Virus record (IMG/VR): IMGVR_UViG_3300045971_000438
Location: 62,001-126,000 of that record
Length of the DNA: 64,000 bases
Direction: 5' to 3' (one strand)
Origin: a virus
Below the pieces are notes generated by a model. It saw nothing but the letters and a program-made list of their open reading frames with translations, had not been told where the DNA came from and searched no databases. The stretch's first letter is position 1; each line of letters begins with the position of its first letter. Of this stretch, positions 28,201 to 37,213 are shown in pieces. A program made the position numbers and the translations under genes.

Positions 28201-30930
28201 TGTGGGGTTGGATTTTCTCCCATCATTGGCACATTAACAGGATTTCGTAAGAAAATATCAGAAATAGAAGTTATTCGTTCTAAATCTACTAAAAAAACAG
28301 GGATTGATAATAATGAAGAAATTTGGGATCCATTAACTAAAGTTTGGACTATAAAGATAGGTGATAGTGCTGAAGCTTGGGCTAAAGCTTTAGGCAAGTT
28401 AGTGGCTGGAAAGTATCCAGCATCTAGATTAGTTCTAGATTTTTCAAATATAAGACCATCAGGTGAAAGACTTAAAGGGTATGGATGGCTTAGTTCAGGT
28501 GACGAACAAATTTCTGTTGGTTTTAAGAAAATATCAGAAATACTCAATAGTAGAGCTGGACAATTACTCACTAAGATAAATATTTTAGATGTTGTTAATT
28601 GGTTAGGAACTATTCTTTCGTCACGTAGGTCAGCACAAATCTGTTTGTTTGAATATGGTTCTCCTGAGTGGGAAGAATTTGTGGTTGCTAAAAAGAATTA
28701 TTGGGAAACAGGAAATCCACAAAGAGCCCAAAGTAATAACAGTCTAGCGTTCAAATCTAAACCTTCAAAAAAGGAATTAGAAACTATTTTTGAATTAATG
28801 GCAGATGCAGGTGGATCGGAACCTGGATTTATGAATATGGAAGCTGCTTTAAAAAGAGCCCCGTGGTTTTCAGGATTTAACCCATCTTTAAGAAAAGGTA
28901 CTAGAGTTTATACAAATAAAGGTATTATTCCTATTGAGACTTTAGAGAATGATCTTTTTGAAGTGTTTACTATAGATGGACAATATAAAGAGGCGCGTTG
29001 TAAATTATCTGGTAAAAATCAACAACTTTACAGAATAATTTTACAAGGAGGCCATGAATATTATGCTACTAAAGAGCATAATTGGCCTATAAATAGAAAA
29101 AATAAACATAATTATGATCTTAGAAAAGATTTAATTAAGGTTACAACTGAAGAACTTAAATCAGGGGATTTACTTGTAAACACTATGAGAGATTCGTTGT
29201 ATCCAAATGCTGTTAAAGGTTCTTATGATGATGGATTTTTTATTGGATGGCTTTTGAGTGATGGTTGGATAACAAAAAGATCTCAAGGTTCAACTTGTTT
29301 AGAAATTGGATTAATAGTAAATCAAGAAGATTATGAAAGTTCTATAAGAATTAAATTAGAGGATTATTTAGAATCTTTTGGTAGTGAATGTAAATTTAAA
29401 AATCCTAATAAACAAAGTTCTTGGGAATTACAAACGTCTATAAAATCTTTAAGTGATTGGTTATTAGAGTGTGGTGTTACAAATAATGAAAGATTACCTT
29501 CAAGTTTGTTTTCATCAGAATATTCAGAGGATTATAGAAAAGGTTTTATTGATGGAACTTTTTCTTCTGATGGTGGCTTAGATTTTGGTGGTTTAAGAGG
29601 TAGGGAAAGTAATTCAGTTAGGATTATTCTTAATTCTAGTAAGATTGAAAGAATTAAAGATATGTCTGAATTATTAGGTTTTTATGGAATAAGAACATCT
29701 GTGAGATTTGTACAAACTACAGGCATTTTTCCTAATGGTAAAGATTATAAAAAATTGTATGATTGTTATTATTTGGGTATTTCAGCTCCTGATTCTTTAA
29801 GGCATTTTTCTAATTTATTTCCACTTACACACGTTAGAAAACAATTTAGGATAGAGAGTGCTGATTTAAGTAAGAGAGGAAAACTTCCTGGTTTTATTAA
29901 GATAGAATCTATTGAAAAAACAGATTTATTTGAAGATGTTTGGGATATTGGAGTTTATGATGAAAGTCACACATTCCAATTAGCTCATGGATTTACTGGT
30001 AATTGTGGTGAGGTACTCTTAGCTAATAAAGGTTTTTGTAATCTTACAGAAGTAGATGTAAGTAAGTTTAAAAATAACCAAACAGCTTTATTTAGAGCGG
30101 TTTATATTGCTGCTAGAATGAATTATAGACAGACTTGTATAAATCTTAATGATGGTATTTTACAAGAAGCTTGGAATCTTAATAATGATTTTTTAAGATT
30201 GTGTGGTGTGGGATTAACAGGAATAGCTAAACGTCCTGATTTACAATGCTACGATTATACGGATCTTAAAAGAACTGCTACGTATGGTGCCTATGGTATG
30301 GCTGATGAATTAGATATGCCTAGACCAAAGAACGTTACTGTTGTAAAACCTTCTGGCAGCACGTCAAAAGTCATGGATACTACTGAAGGCATACATAAAC
30401 CATTAGGTAAATATATCTTTAATAACGTCCAATTTAGTAAGCATGATCCATTGGTAAAACTGTTGCAAGATGCGGGTTACAATGTTTTTAATCATCCTAT
30501 TGATGAAACAGGGGTTTTAGTTACATTTCCAGTGAAATGGGAAGGCGTTAAATTCAGTATTGTCGATGGTAAAGAAGTTAATCTTGACAGTGCTGTTATG
30601 CAGTTAGACAAGTATAAAATGTTGCAAGATCATTGGTGTCAACAAAATACATCTTGTACCATATCTTATGACCCCACAGAAGTTCCCGATATTATAGACT
30701 GGATGCTTTACAATTGGGATTCTTATGTTGGAGTTTCGTTTTTGTATAGAAATGATCCTACTAAGAATGCAAAAGATTTAGGTTACTTGTATTTACCACA
30801 AGAAGTTGTCACTAAAGAAGAATACGAAGACTATGTGGCTAATTTAAGTGAAATTGACATTGAAATGGGTAATTCTCTCTATGAATTACAGAACGAAGGG
30901 TGTTCTTCAGGGGCTTGTCCTATTAAGTAG
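28090..30930 (+). CDS. nrdJ: Split-intein C-half, reductase C-extein and internal cis-intein
   Basis: 946 residues. Residues 1-37 are the C-intein, ending NFVLENGIVVHN, before Cys+1. Residues 38-265 (CGVGFSPIIG… APWFSGFNP) and 639-946 (CGEVLLANKGFCNLTEV… GCSSGACPIK) are reductase. They are interrupted by a second intein at 266-638. In class II monomeric reductases the NPCGE cysteine carries the thiyl radical and the cysteine 11 residues later is its redox partner; both match here (C639 and C650). The C-terminal CSSGAC is the regenerating pair. Excision of both inteins would leave a protein of about 656 residues. ATG 28090/28093 follows AAGGAAAT. Confidence 0.92.
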   Translation: MMQLVGKRLLKDEESYIDIAVKDNHNFVLENGIVVHNCGVGFSPIIGTLTGFRKKISEIEVIRSKSTKKTGIDNNEEIWDPLTKVWTIKIGDSAEAWAKALGKLVAGKYPASRLVLDFSNIRPSGERLKGYGWLSSGDEQISVGFKKISEILNSRAGQLLTKINILDVVNWLGTILSSRRSAQICLFEYGSPEWEEFVVAKKNYWETGNPQRAQSNNSLAFKSKPSKKELETIFELMADAGGSEPGFMNMEAALKRAPWFSGFNPSLRKGTRVYTNKGIIPIETLENDLFEVFTIDGQYKEARCKLSGKNQQLYRIILQGGHEYYATKEHNWPINRKNKHNYDLRKDLIKVTTEELKSGDLLVNTMRDSLYPNAVKGSYDDGFFIGWLLSDGWITKRSQGSTCLEIGLIVNQEDYESSIRIKLEDYLESFGSECKFKNPNKQSSWELQTSIKSLSDWLLECGVTNNERLPSSLFSSEYSEDYRKGFIDGTFSSDGGLDFGGLRGRESNSVRIILNSSKIERIKDMSELLGFYGIRTSVRFVQTTGIFPNGKDYKKLYDCYYLGISAPDSLRHFSNLFPLTHVRKQFRIESADLSKRGKLPGFIKIESIEKTDLFEDVWDIGVYDESHTFQLAHGFTGNCGEVLLANKGFCNLTEVDVSKFKNNQTALFRAVYIAARMNYRQTCINLNDGILQEAWNLNNDFLRLCGVGLTGIAKRPDLQCYDYTDLKRTATYGAYGMADELDMPRPKNVTVVKPSGSTSKVMDTTEGIHKPLGKYIFNNVQFSKHDPLVKLLQDAGYNVFNHPIDETGVLVTFPVKWEGVKFSIVDGKEVNLDSAVMQLDKYKMLQDHWCQQNTSCTISYDPTEVPDIIDWMLYNWDSYVGVSFLYRNDPTKNAKDLGYLYLPQEVVTKEEYEDYVANLSEIDIEMGNSLYELQNEGCSSGACPIK
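28885..30003 (+). other. Cis-splicing LAGLIDADG intein in the reductase (373 residues)
   Basis: Begins with Ser1 (TCT 28885; SLRKGTRVYTNKGIIPIETL), block B YYATKEHNW, LAGLIDADG motifs FFIGWLLSDGW and YRKGFIDGTFSSDG, and ends HTFQLAHGFTGN before Cys+1 (TGT 30004). The penultimate residue is Gly rather than the usual His. It splits the reductase active-site motif between NP and CGE. Confidence 0.9.
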
Positions 30931-30932
30931 TC

Positions 30933-30961
30933 TTGACAATCAATATTATTCTAATTATATT
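30933..30961 (+). promoter_or_regulatory. Sigma-70-like promoter before the packaging block
   Basis: TTGACA (30933-30938), 17 bp, TATATT (30956-30961). Confidence 0.75.
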
Positions 30962-30993
30962 AACTATAAACTCCAATATTTTAGGATTAAAAG

Positions 30994-31407
30994 ATGAGTG
31001 AATTGATACGACAACGTTCCAAAAGTAGTGAGTTAGATTTTAGTAAAAGTGCAGTTAATGCCTTTGAAAGGACTTACAGCGTGTTATTTGAGCAAGCATT
31101 GACCGAAGCTGATAGGTTACAAAGAATTAATGGTGCTATGACTGCTTTAGAACAAGAGTTATTAGATCCAGATCGTATTGCTCAAATGGACAACAGTCAG
31201 AAGTTGATGGTCTTTGATTTATTAACGCGAACGTCCAATACATCTATAAAGAATTTAATGGGTTTTGGTCAACTCTTTATGAATATTAAAACCGTTGTCA
31301 GTATATTGGAAAATACTAAGACTTCTACTATTATAGAACAAATACAAGATGATGTATTAGATATAGAATTTACATCTGAAGACTATGAAGGGATAGATTT
31401 TAAATGA
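30994..31407 (+). CDS. Unknown helical protein at the start of the packaging block
   Basis: 137 residues, helical, with LLDPDRIAQMDNSQKLMVFD followed by LLTRTSNTSIKNLMGFGQLF. No clear family. Position before the terminase genes suggests a packaging or small-terminase-linked role. Its stop overlaps the next ATG (ATGA). Confidence 0.55.
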   Translation: MSELIRQRSKSSELDFSKSAVNAFERTYSVLFEQALTEADRLQRINGAMTALEQELLDPDRIAQMDNSQKLMVFDLLTRTSNTSIKNLMGFGQLFMNIKTVVSILENTKTSTIIEQIQDDVLDIEFTSEDYEGIDFK

Positions 31408-31607
31408 ACACTAAAGTAAATCTTAAAAATATAGAAACAGTAGATGTCTCAGTTCTTAAAGATTTTGTCAAATCATCTTCTACTTCTAAACTTATTAATT
31501 TATATTCTGGATTGAATAAAGTTTCATCTCAGAGTACACAATTATGTCAAAAAAGAATTCAACAAGTTCTTTATCGTGTGAAGCCTTCCAATAGATTTTT
31601 AAAGTGA
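31404..31607 (+). CDS. Unknown small basic protein
   Basis: 67 residues, starting in an ATGA overlap. Serine/lysine-rich with an alpha-helical centre (SVLKDFVKSSSTSKLINLYS) and a basic end (KPSNRFLK). No family was recognised. Confidence 0.55.
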   Translation: MNTKVNLKNIETVDVSVLKDFVKSSSTSKLINLYSGLNKVSSQSTQLCQKRIQQVLYRVKPSNRFLK

Positions 31608-31614
31608 GATATTT

Positions 31615-32082
31615 ATGGCTGAAAATTTACCTTTAATAGAGAAATGCTTAGAATACTACTATAGATTAGGTCCAAATAGATCTCTTTTAACTTTAGAAGA
31701 AAAATCAAAAGTTCCTTTTGCAACGTTAAAAGACTGGTGTGAAGGGTTTGGTTGGGATGAAAAGATTATTGAAAGGGATAAAGATCTTAATAGGCAATTG
31801 GAAGAATCTTATAGAAGCAAGACTATTCAAATACGAAATAGACTGGTTGCCCAAATGGATGGTTTGATGAATGATATGGAGTCCTGTTCACTAGGACTTC
31901 CATTTGCGGTGACTTGTGTCGCAGATCTTAAGCAACTTTCTCAAGCCTACGAATCGTTAGTCCGGGCAAATATACTGGCTCAGACTAAGGCACAAGATTT
32001 ATTAGGTTCAGACAAGTCACCTAAGACTTGGTCTGATTTGTTAGCACATGTTGAGGGCGATCGCCCAGAGGAGTTAGAATGA
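31615..32082 (+). CDS. Probable terminase small subunit
   Basis: 155 residues. N-terminal HTH-like part: RSLLTLEEKSKVPFATLKDW, then CEGFGWDEKIIERDKDLNRQ, the W…W..K..E.D arrangement of phage TerS proteins of the type that recognise the packaging site. Coiled-coil C-terminal half (SKTIQIRNRLVAQMDGLMND), as needed for ring assembly. It lies before a large terminase gene. It is an assignment by layout, not by a strong motif. Its stop overlaps the next ATG. Confidence 0.6.
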   Translation: MAENLPLIEKCLEYYYRLGPNRSLLTLEEKSKVPFATLKDWCEGFGWDEKIIERDKDLNRQLEESYRSKTIQIRNRLVAQMDGLMNDMESCSLGLPFAVTCVADLKQLSQAYESLVRANILAQTKAQDLLGSDKSPKTWSDLLAHVEGDRPEELE

Positions 32083-32251
32083 AAAATCAAGAAGAAAATA
32101 AAGAAAAATTCTTTGAGGATTTAATTGAGTTAGCAGAGACTACGGGTGGAATGGAGATTTTGAGGAGATTGTACAATTCCTCGAATTTGTACATGAAGAT
32201 TTGAACATACAACGACCATTCGCAAACTATTATTTGGAACCTTATGAATAA
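32079..32251 (+). pseudogene. Small ORF with a probable frame break
   Basis: ATG 32079 (ATGA overlap) encodes MKNQEENKEKFFEDLIELAE, TTGGMEILRR… and stops at 32204. Another frame, open from about 32150 to TAA 32249-32251, reads NGDFEEIVQFLEFVHEDLNI, QRPFANYYLEPYE, which looks more protein-like than the first frame's end. A one-base shift near 32145-32155 would fuse them into about 57 residues. It may be a mutation, a sequencing error or programmed frameshifting; no standard slippery heptamer is visible. Confidence 0.45.
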
Positions 32252-32296
32252 GATCATTTTTGAAAAACAAGATTCAGATGTTGAAGAAAATTAAGT

Positions 32297-32536
32297 ATGG
32301 CAGAAAGTTATATTGGGAAACCTTTAGAATTATCTCCTGATAAAATAAGAGAGGTTGGAGCTGATAAGGTTGAAATTATTATAGTTCATAAATTTAGTGA
32401 TGGATCTGAAGCTGAATTTAGAGGTTTATATAAAGAAGGAAGGCAGCAATATTATTCTACTGAAATAACAAATGCAAAATCTAGTGTTCATCGTAGTGAT
32501 TCTAGAGTTGATGATTTGTTGAAAGATTTATATTAG
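32297..32536 (+). CDS. Unknown small protein
   Basis: 79 residues. MAESYIGKPLELSPDKIREV, then beta-rich (KVEIIIVHKFSDGSEAEFRG). No family was recognised. ATG follows GAAGAAAATTAAGT. It is in front of the large terminase gene. Confidence 0.55.
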   Translation: MAESYIGKPLELSPDKIREVGADKVEIIIVHKFSDGSEAEFRGLYKEGRQQYYSTEITNAKSSVHRSDSRVDDLLKDLY

Positions 32537-32577
32537 GTTAAATTTTATGAATAAGGTAATTATAGAAGTAAGAAGAA

Positions 32578-34098
32578 ATGGCTGAAACACCTGTAAGTTG
32601 GAAATCCAACTTAGTAGAGAAATCTAAGCAAGATCCTGTTTGGTGGATAGAAAATGTTCTTGGCGTTACTTTATGGTCAAAACAAAGAGAAATTTGTGAG
32701 GCTATTCGTGATAATGAACGTGTAGCTGTTCCTTCAAGTTTTGGAACTGGTAAAACTTTTTTGGCAGCTTGTCTAGTATTGTGGTTTCTATATAATTTCA
32801 AACCTGCTCAAGTAGTTTCAACAGCACCCACATTTCGTCAAGTCCGTGATTTGTTATGGGCTGAAATTCGTAATTTACATGCTAGAGCTAAAATGCCTTT
32901 GGGTGGTGAATGTCTACAACTCAGTATTAAGCTGAATGATGAACAATTTGCTGTGGGTTTTAGTACTGATTCAAATAACATGGATCTCTTTACAGGGTAC
33001 CACTCACCTAACATGTTAGTAGTTTTTGACCAGGCAGCGGGTTTATCCACAACGTTTTGGGAAGCCGCTGAAGGTTTGCTAACCTCGGCCAACTGTAAGT
33101 GGCTCGCAATCTCAAATACCGCAATCGCAGACAGCGAGTTTGCAAATATATGTATCCCTGAAAGAAGTACACGCTTTGGTGACTGGAAGATTGTTAAAAT
33201 ATGTGCAGAGGAGTCACCTAACGTAGTTGCTAAGAGGAATGTGTTTCCTGGATTAATTTCCTACGATTGGGTTCAGAAAAGAAAAAAGGCGTGGGGTATA
33301 AACGATCCCTTATACCAGATCTTTATCTTAGCTGAATTTGTTTTATCAAGTGAGATGACTGTTATCCCAGGACACTTAATTCCCATAGCTTTTGAGAATG
33401 ATGGTATTGAAGGCGATGATATTATTATCGGTCTTGATGTGGCGAGAGCGGGTCTTGATTCAACGGTTTGGGCTGCGGTCAGTGGTAGTGCTGCTTTGGA
33501 GATAAAACGCCATACAGGGAATGATTTGATGGTTGTAGTGGGTGAAACTATTGAGTATGTACGCTATTTAGAAGAGAAATACGGTAAACCTGTATCAAAT
33601 ATTAAGATAGATACTATTGGTGTAGGTGGCGGTGTTTATGACAGATTGGCAGAGCAAGATTTTCCATGTACGCCTATAAATAACTCAGAAGTCAAAGTAG
33701 TTTCGGATAAAGAACGCTATCTTAATGTCAGAGCAGAAATGGCTTGGCAGTTACGATATTTGTTCCAAAATTTTGCTATTGGTTTATTTAGACTAGTAGA
33801 TATGGATGAGGAACTTGCTGATTATTTGAAAACGGATTTACGTGTTCAAAAATATAAGATATCTTCGTCAGGAAAGATACAGCTTATATCTAAGGATGAC
33901 ATTAAAAAAGAACTAGGACGTTCTCCTGATTACTGGGATTCCTTGGTAATGGCATTTTGTGATCCTGGTGGTGGGCCTCCTGATCTTGAATATATCAGTG
34001 GTAGACCTGAAAAGAAAGAAGAACGTGTCTTAACAGATAAGGAGTGGAATAGTTTTCTTGGTATTGAGATTGATATTTTGGATTCAACCTTTAATTAG
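32578..34098 (+). CDS. terL: Terminase large subunit
   Basis: 506 residues; ATPase-nuclease motor that packages DNA. Walker A SFGTGKT (GTGKT at 56-60). Walker B MLVVFDQAAG, where D151 is followed by Gln152 instead of the usual Glu. C-terminal RNase H-like nuclease with DVARAGLDSTVW (about 284), IDTIGVGGGVYD and DYWDSLVMAF acidic residues. It lies directly upstream of the portal gene. The DQ instead of DE is unusual for the catalytic Glu; it could be a real substitution or the Glu may come from elsewhere. Confidence 0.93.
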   Translation: MAETPVSWKSNLVEKSKQDPVWWIENVLGVTLWSKQREICEAIRDNERVAVPSSFGTGKTFLAACLVLWFLYNFKPAQVVSTAPTFRQVRDLLWAEIRNLHARAKMPLGGECLQLSIKLNDEQFAVGFSTDSNNMDLFTGYHSPNMLVVFDQAAGLSTTFWEAAEGLLTSANCKWLAISNTAIADSEFANICIPERSTRFGDWKIVKICAEESPNVVAKRNVFPGLISYDWVQKRKKAWGINDPLYQIFILAEFVLSSEMTVIPGHLIPIAFENDGIEGDDIIIGLDVARAGLDSTVWAAVSGSAALEIKRHTGNDLMVVVGETIEYVRYLEEKYGKPVSNIKIDTIGVGGGVYDRLAEQDFPCTPINNSEVKVVSDKERYLNVRAEMAWQLRYLFQNFAIGLFRLVDMDEELADYLKTDLRVQKYKISSSGKIQLISKDDIKKELGRSPDYWDSLVMAFCDPGGGPPDLEYISGRPEKKEERVLTDKEWNSFLGIEIDILDSTFN

Positions 34099-34130
34099 AT
34101 GGAAATAGGAAGTTGAGATACGATGATTAG

Positions 34131-34139
34131 TGATATAAT
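34131..34139 (+). promoter_or_regulatory. Extended -10 promoter before the portal gene
   Basis: TGATATAAT: an extended -10 (TG-N-TATAAT) at 34131-34139. A TTGAGA at 34113 has only 15 bp spacing. Confidence 0.5.
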
Positions 34140-34175
34140 TTCAAGAATAGAAGTATTCTTTTTAGGAAATAAGAT

Positions 34176-35777
34176 ATGTCTTTAAATTCTCAACAACAAT
34201 TTAGTTTCGTTGACTGGATGAATGAAGGTGGACAAGCTAATATCCGAAACAATGTCTTATCCACATCGTATGAAAGAGTTTCATGGGTTTATGCCTGTAT
34301 TAATACAATTGGAACGGTAGCATCCAGTGCTCCATTAGCGTTTTATACTGATCCAACATGTTCAGAAAGATTTAGGCTTAAGGATGAGAAACATAATGTA
34401 GTAACATTGTTTAATCCTCCCAAGCCTCCTTTTATTCCATCACTTAGAGAACTCATATTTAGAACTTTTGTCCATTTAGGTATTCAAGGTAGAGTTTTTT
34501 GGGTATTTGAAAAAAAGAATGGTAAGTATGCTGAAATTGACCTCAAAGGAAATCTCCGTTCAGTTCTAACTAATGGTAGTTATGGAAAACTTATGTATTG
34601 GGAAGAACACAATGCAATGGGTTCTTTTAAATGGCAACCTGAACAAGTATTACCTGTTGTTTATTATAATCCTAGAGATTTGGTAACTACAGATGTACCT
34701 GTAACAGGTTTATCACCATTGATGGCAGCTAGACAAAGTTTAGATCAAGAGTTTAATATTAATGGGTGGAACACTTCGTTTTTTAAAACGGGTATGAAAA
34801 CTCCATTATTATTGAAAGCTAAAGGAACTCTTTCAAAAGAACAAAAAGCTGATTTACGAAAAGAGATAGTTAATTATTACAGTGGTATTGATGGAGCACA
34901 TGGAGCTTTAATTGTATCGGGTGGTATTGAAGTTACACCTTTATCTATTTCACAAAAAGATATAGATTTTATTGAAGGTAAGAAATTTAATAGAGAAGAA
35001 ATAGCGTCTATTTATGGAGTTCCACCAGCATTATTGGGACTTTTTGAATTTTCAAATTATTCCAACGCCAGAGAGCAACGTAAAATATTTTGGGAAAATA
35101 CTTTATTGCCTAAAATGGCAATGATTTTAGATTTAGTTCAGATTAATATCTTAGATAGATATTTTCCTGGAATTTATGCTAAATGGGATACTTCTAATAT
35201 TTATGGACTGAAACCCGATGCTTCAGATGTAGCTAATGCTGCAAAGGTTTATTATGAAATGGGTATAGGTGTTAAAGATTTGGCAACTCTTTTAAGATTA
35301 CCAGAATTGGCTAATATTAAATTAGAAGATAGAACTCCAAAACTTCCTAATATTCTTAATAGACCGACTCCTGGTGGCAATAATAACAAACCTATACCAC
35401 AAGCCAATCGTCGTCCTAAACCTGGAAAACCTATTGATAATCCTGGTGATCCATCAAATGTGCAAAATGCTCCTAAAAAAGATTTAGAAAAATTTTTTAC
35501 AAATGTCTTGAGTAGATATACTAATTCTGCCATTATGACCAAACAAAGGTCACCTAAATTAAATAAGAAATCTTGGTCAATGGAATTTATATCTATTGTT
35601 CAACCAGAATTAGAAAAATTTTGTGAAATTAATAATTATTCTATTTCTATTGCTCTGGATAAATGTAATTGTTTTGTAACATTCTTATTAGATGGTAAAA
35701 TTTCACTACAATCAGTTCAAAATGAGCCTAGTAAATTTGCAGGTGTTTTAGTTTCTTCCATAGTGAATAAACTCTAA
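34176..35777 (+). CDS. Portal protein (HK97 family)
   Basis: 533 residues. Typical HK97-type features: WVYACINTIGTVASSAPLAF near the start, LFNPP, LGIQGRVFWVFEKKNG, GLSPLMAARQSLDQEFNING, and FNREEIASIYGVPPALLGLF, then NAREQRKIFWENTLLPKM. Forms the dodecameric entry ring of the capsid. The C-terminal 150 residues (from RPTPGGNNNKPIPQANRRPK) are proline/asparagine-rich and then unassigned. Confidence 0.92.
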   Translation: MSLNSQQQFSFVDWMNEGGQANIRNNVLSTSYERVSWVYACINTIGTVASSAPLAFYTDPTCSERFRLKDEKHNVVTLFNPPKPPFIPSLRELIFRTFVHLGIQGRVFWVFEKKNGKYAEIDLKGNLRSVLTNGSYGKLMYWEEHNAMGSFKWQPEQVLPVVYYNPRDLVTTDVPVTGLSPLMAARQSLDQEFNINGWNTSFFKTGMKTPLLLKAKGTLSKEQKADLRKEIVNYYSGIDGAHGALIVSGGIEVTPLSISQKDIDFIEGKKFNREEIASIYGVPPALLGLFEFSNYSNAREQRKIFWENTLLPKMAMILDLVQINILDRYFPGIYAKWDTSNIYGLKPDASDVANAAKVYYEMGIGVKDLATLLRLPELANIKLEDRTPKLPNILNRPTPGGNNNKPIPQANRRPKPGKPIDNPGDPSNVQNAPKKDLEKFFTNVLSRYTNSAIMTKQRSPKLNKKSWSMEFISIVQPELEKFCEINNYSISIALDKCNCFVTFLLDGKISLQSVQNEPSKFAGVLVSSIVNKL

Positions 35778-35807
35778 AGAATTTAAATCAAAAATGAGGT
35801 TTGTCCC

Positions 35808-37187
35808 ATGTCACAGTTAATTTTTTCACTAGACAAAACTGTCACTGAGAAGGGCACTGTTGGAAGTAATATTTATAAAGCTATTGCATCTACAGCCGCT
35901 CTTGACCGTGACCGTGAGGTTTTAGTGCCCAAAGGTGCAGTTACTGATTCTTTTATGAAGAATCCTGTAATGTTAATGATCCATAACTACAAACAAGTTC
36001 CTATTGGTAAAGTTCTATCTATAGACATTACCAAAGATGCAGTATCTTTTTCTTTTACGTTTGCCGATACCGAGGATGGTAACGAATTGAAAGGTCTCTA
36101 CGATACTGGATTCATGAACGCATTTAGTGTCGGTTTATATCCATTAAAATCAATGTGGATTGAAGATCAAACTCCAGATCAGTTTGAAATCACTAACACT
36201 GATGGAACTAAAGATACATTTGACTTAACCAAATACAAGATTAAGCCTCAACGTGTTGTGTTATCATGGGAATTGCTAGAAATTAGTCCAGTTCCAGTAC
36301 CTAGTAATCCAGAAGCTCTGCTAATTAGAGCCAAAGAAGACATTATCCGTAAAACAGTTGAAGGTCAACTCAGTAAGGCAGCGGGTCAACTTTTAGAATA
36401 CAGAATTGACAAGCAAATTGAAACTATTAAATTTGCCTTTGATTCTGATTTGGAAAAACTCAGTTCTTTAAAGAGTTCTAATGTCATTGAATACGTTAAA
36501 ACTCCTATTGATGTTGAAAAAAGTTGGGATGGACTTAGAGCACAAGCTTCGTTAGCTAAATGGTCATCTTCTGATGAATCTGGAGAAAAAGATTTAATTA
36601 ATTGGGGTGAATATGCTAGAGGATTTGCTTATGTCAATGTTGATAAAGCAGATAAATTATCTAGTTATAAATTTACCCACCATCATGTTATTGATAAAGA
36701 AGTAGTTGCTATTTTTAAAGGCGTAGCTAAATCTATGGCAAGTCTTTTGTCAAGTAAAGAAGTTTATGGTGATGATGCTAAAAGTATTTATGAACATTTG
36801 GCAGAACATTACAAAGATGCAGTAAAAGAGTGCCCACCTTTTGAAGATAATTATACTGAAGATCAGTTGAAAGCAATTGCTGATGGTTTAGATTGGACTG
36901 TTAAATCAGATCCAGAAAATGAATCTAATGAGGATGATGCTTCTAAAGATCCTGTTGAATTAGTTTCAGATAAGAAATTAGATCAAATACTAGAAACATT
37001 AGTAGAATTTGATGAAGTAATTAGGTTGAGATTCACTCTAATGGCTGATACACTGGATGCAATTCACGGTGATGTTAAATCTTTAAGTACTTCTGAAGAA
37101 AAATCTGATGATGAAGATCCTGACACAAGTGAAAATGTTATTGAAGATCAGCTTAAATCTTTGACTGAATTTCTAAAACAACCTTAA
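35808..37187 (+). CDS. Prohead protease (S78) with long C-terminal region
   Basis: 459 residues. Residues 1-185: KAIASTAALDRDREVLVPKG, MLMIHNYKQVPIGKVL with H59, and MNAFSVGLYP with S107, the HK97-type protease pair, and WELLEISPVPVPSNPEAL. The extra 270 residues contain a region (WDGLRAQASLAKWSSSDESG, YARGFAYVNVDKADKLSSYK) and an acidic coiled end that may be a fused scaffold. Cleaves scaffold and capsid protein in the prohead. Confidence 0.9.
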   Translation: MSQLIFSLDKTVTEKGTVGSNIYKAIASTAALDRDREVLVPKGAVTDSFMKNPVMLMIHNYKQVPIGKVLSIDITKDAVSFSFTFADTEDGNELKGLYDTGFMNAFSVGLYPLKSMWIEDQTPDQFEITNTDGTKDTFDLTKYKIKPQRVVLSWELLEISPVPVPSNPEALLIRAKEDIIRKTVEGQLSKAAGQLLEYRIDKQIETIKFAFDSDLEKLSSLKSSNVIEYVKTPIDVEKSWDGLRAQASLAKWSSSDESGEKDLINWGEYARGFAYVNVDKADKLSSYKFTHHHVIDKEVVAIFKGVAKSMASLLSSKEVYGDDAKSIYEHLAEHYKDAVKECPPFEDNYTEDQLKAIADGLDWTVKSDPENESNEDDASKDPVELVSDKKLDQILETLVEFDEVIRLRFTLMADTLDAIHGDVKSLSTSEEKSDDEDPDTSENVIEDQLKSLTEFLKQP

Positions 37188-37213
37188 TTATTAATTGTAT
37201 TGGAGTTAAAAAA

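Noticed and set aside
32244-32294. 16-codon ORF MNKIIFEKQDSDVEEN before the gene at 32297
   Set aside because: Too short and without a clear ribosome site to call.
32838-33092. Minus-strand frame within the terminase gene
   Set aside because: Antisense shadow of a well supported terminase coding region.
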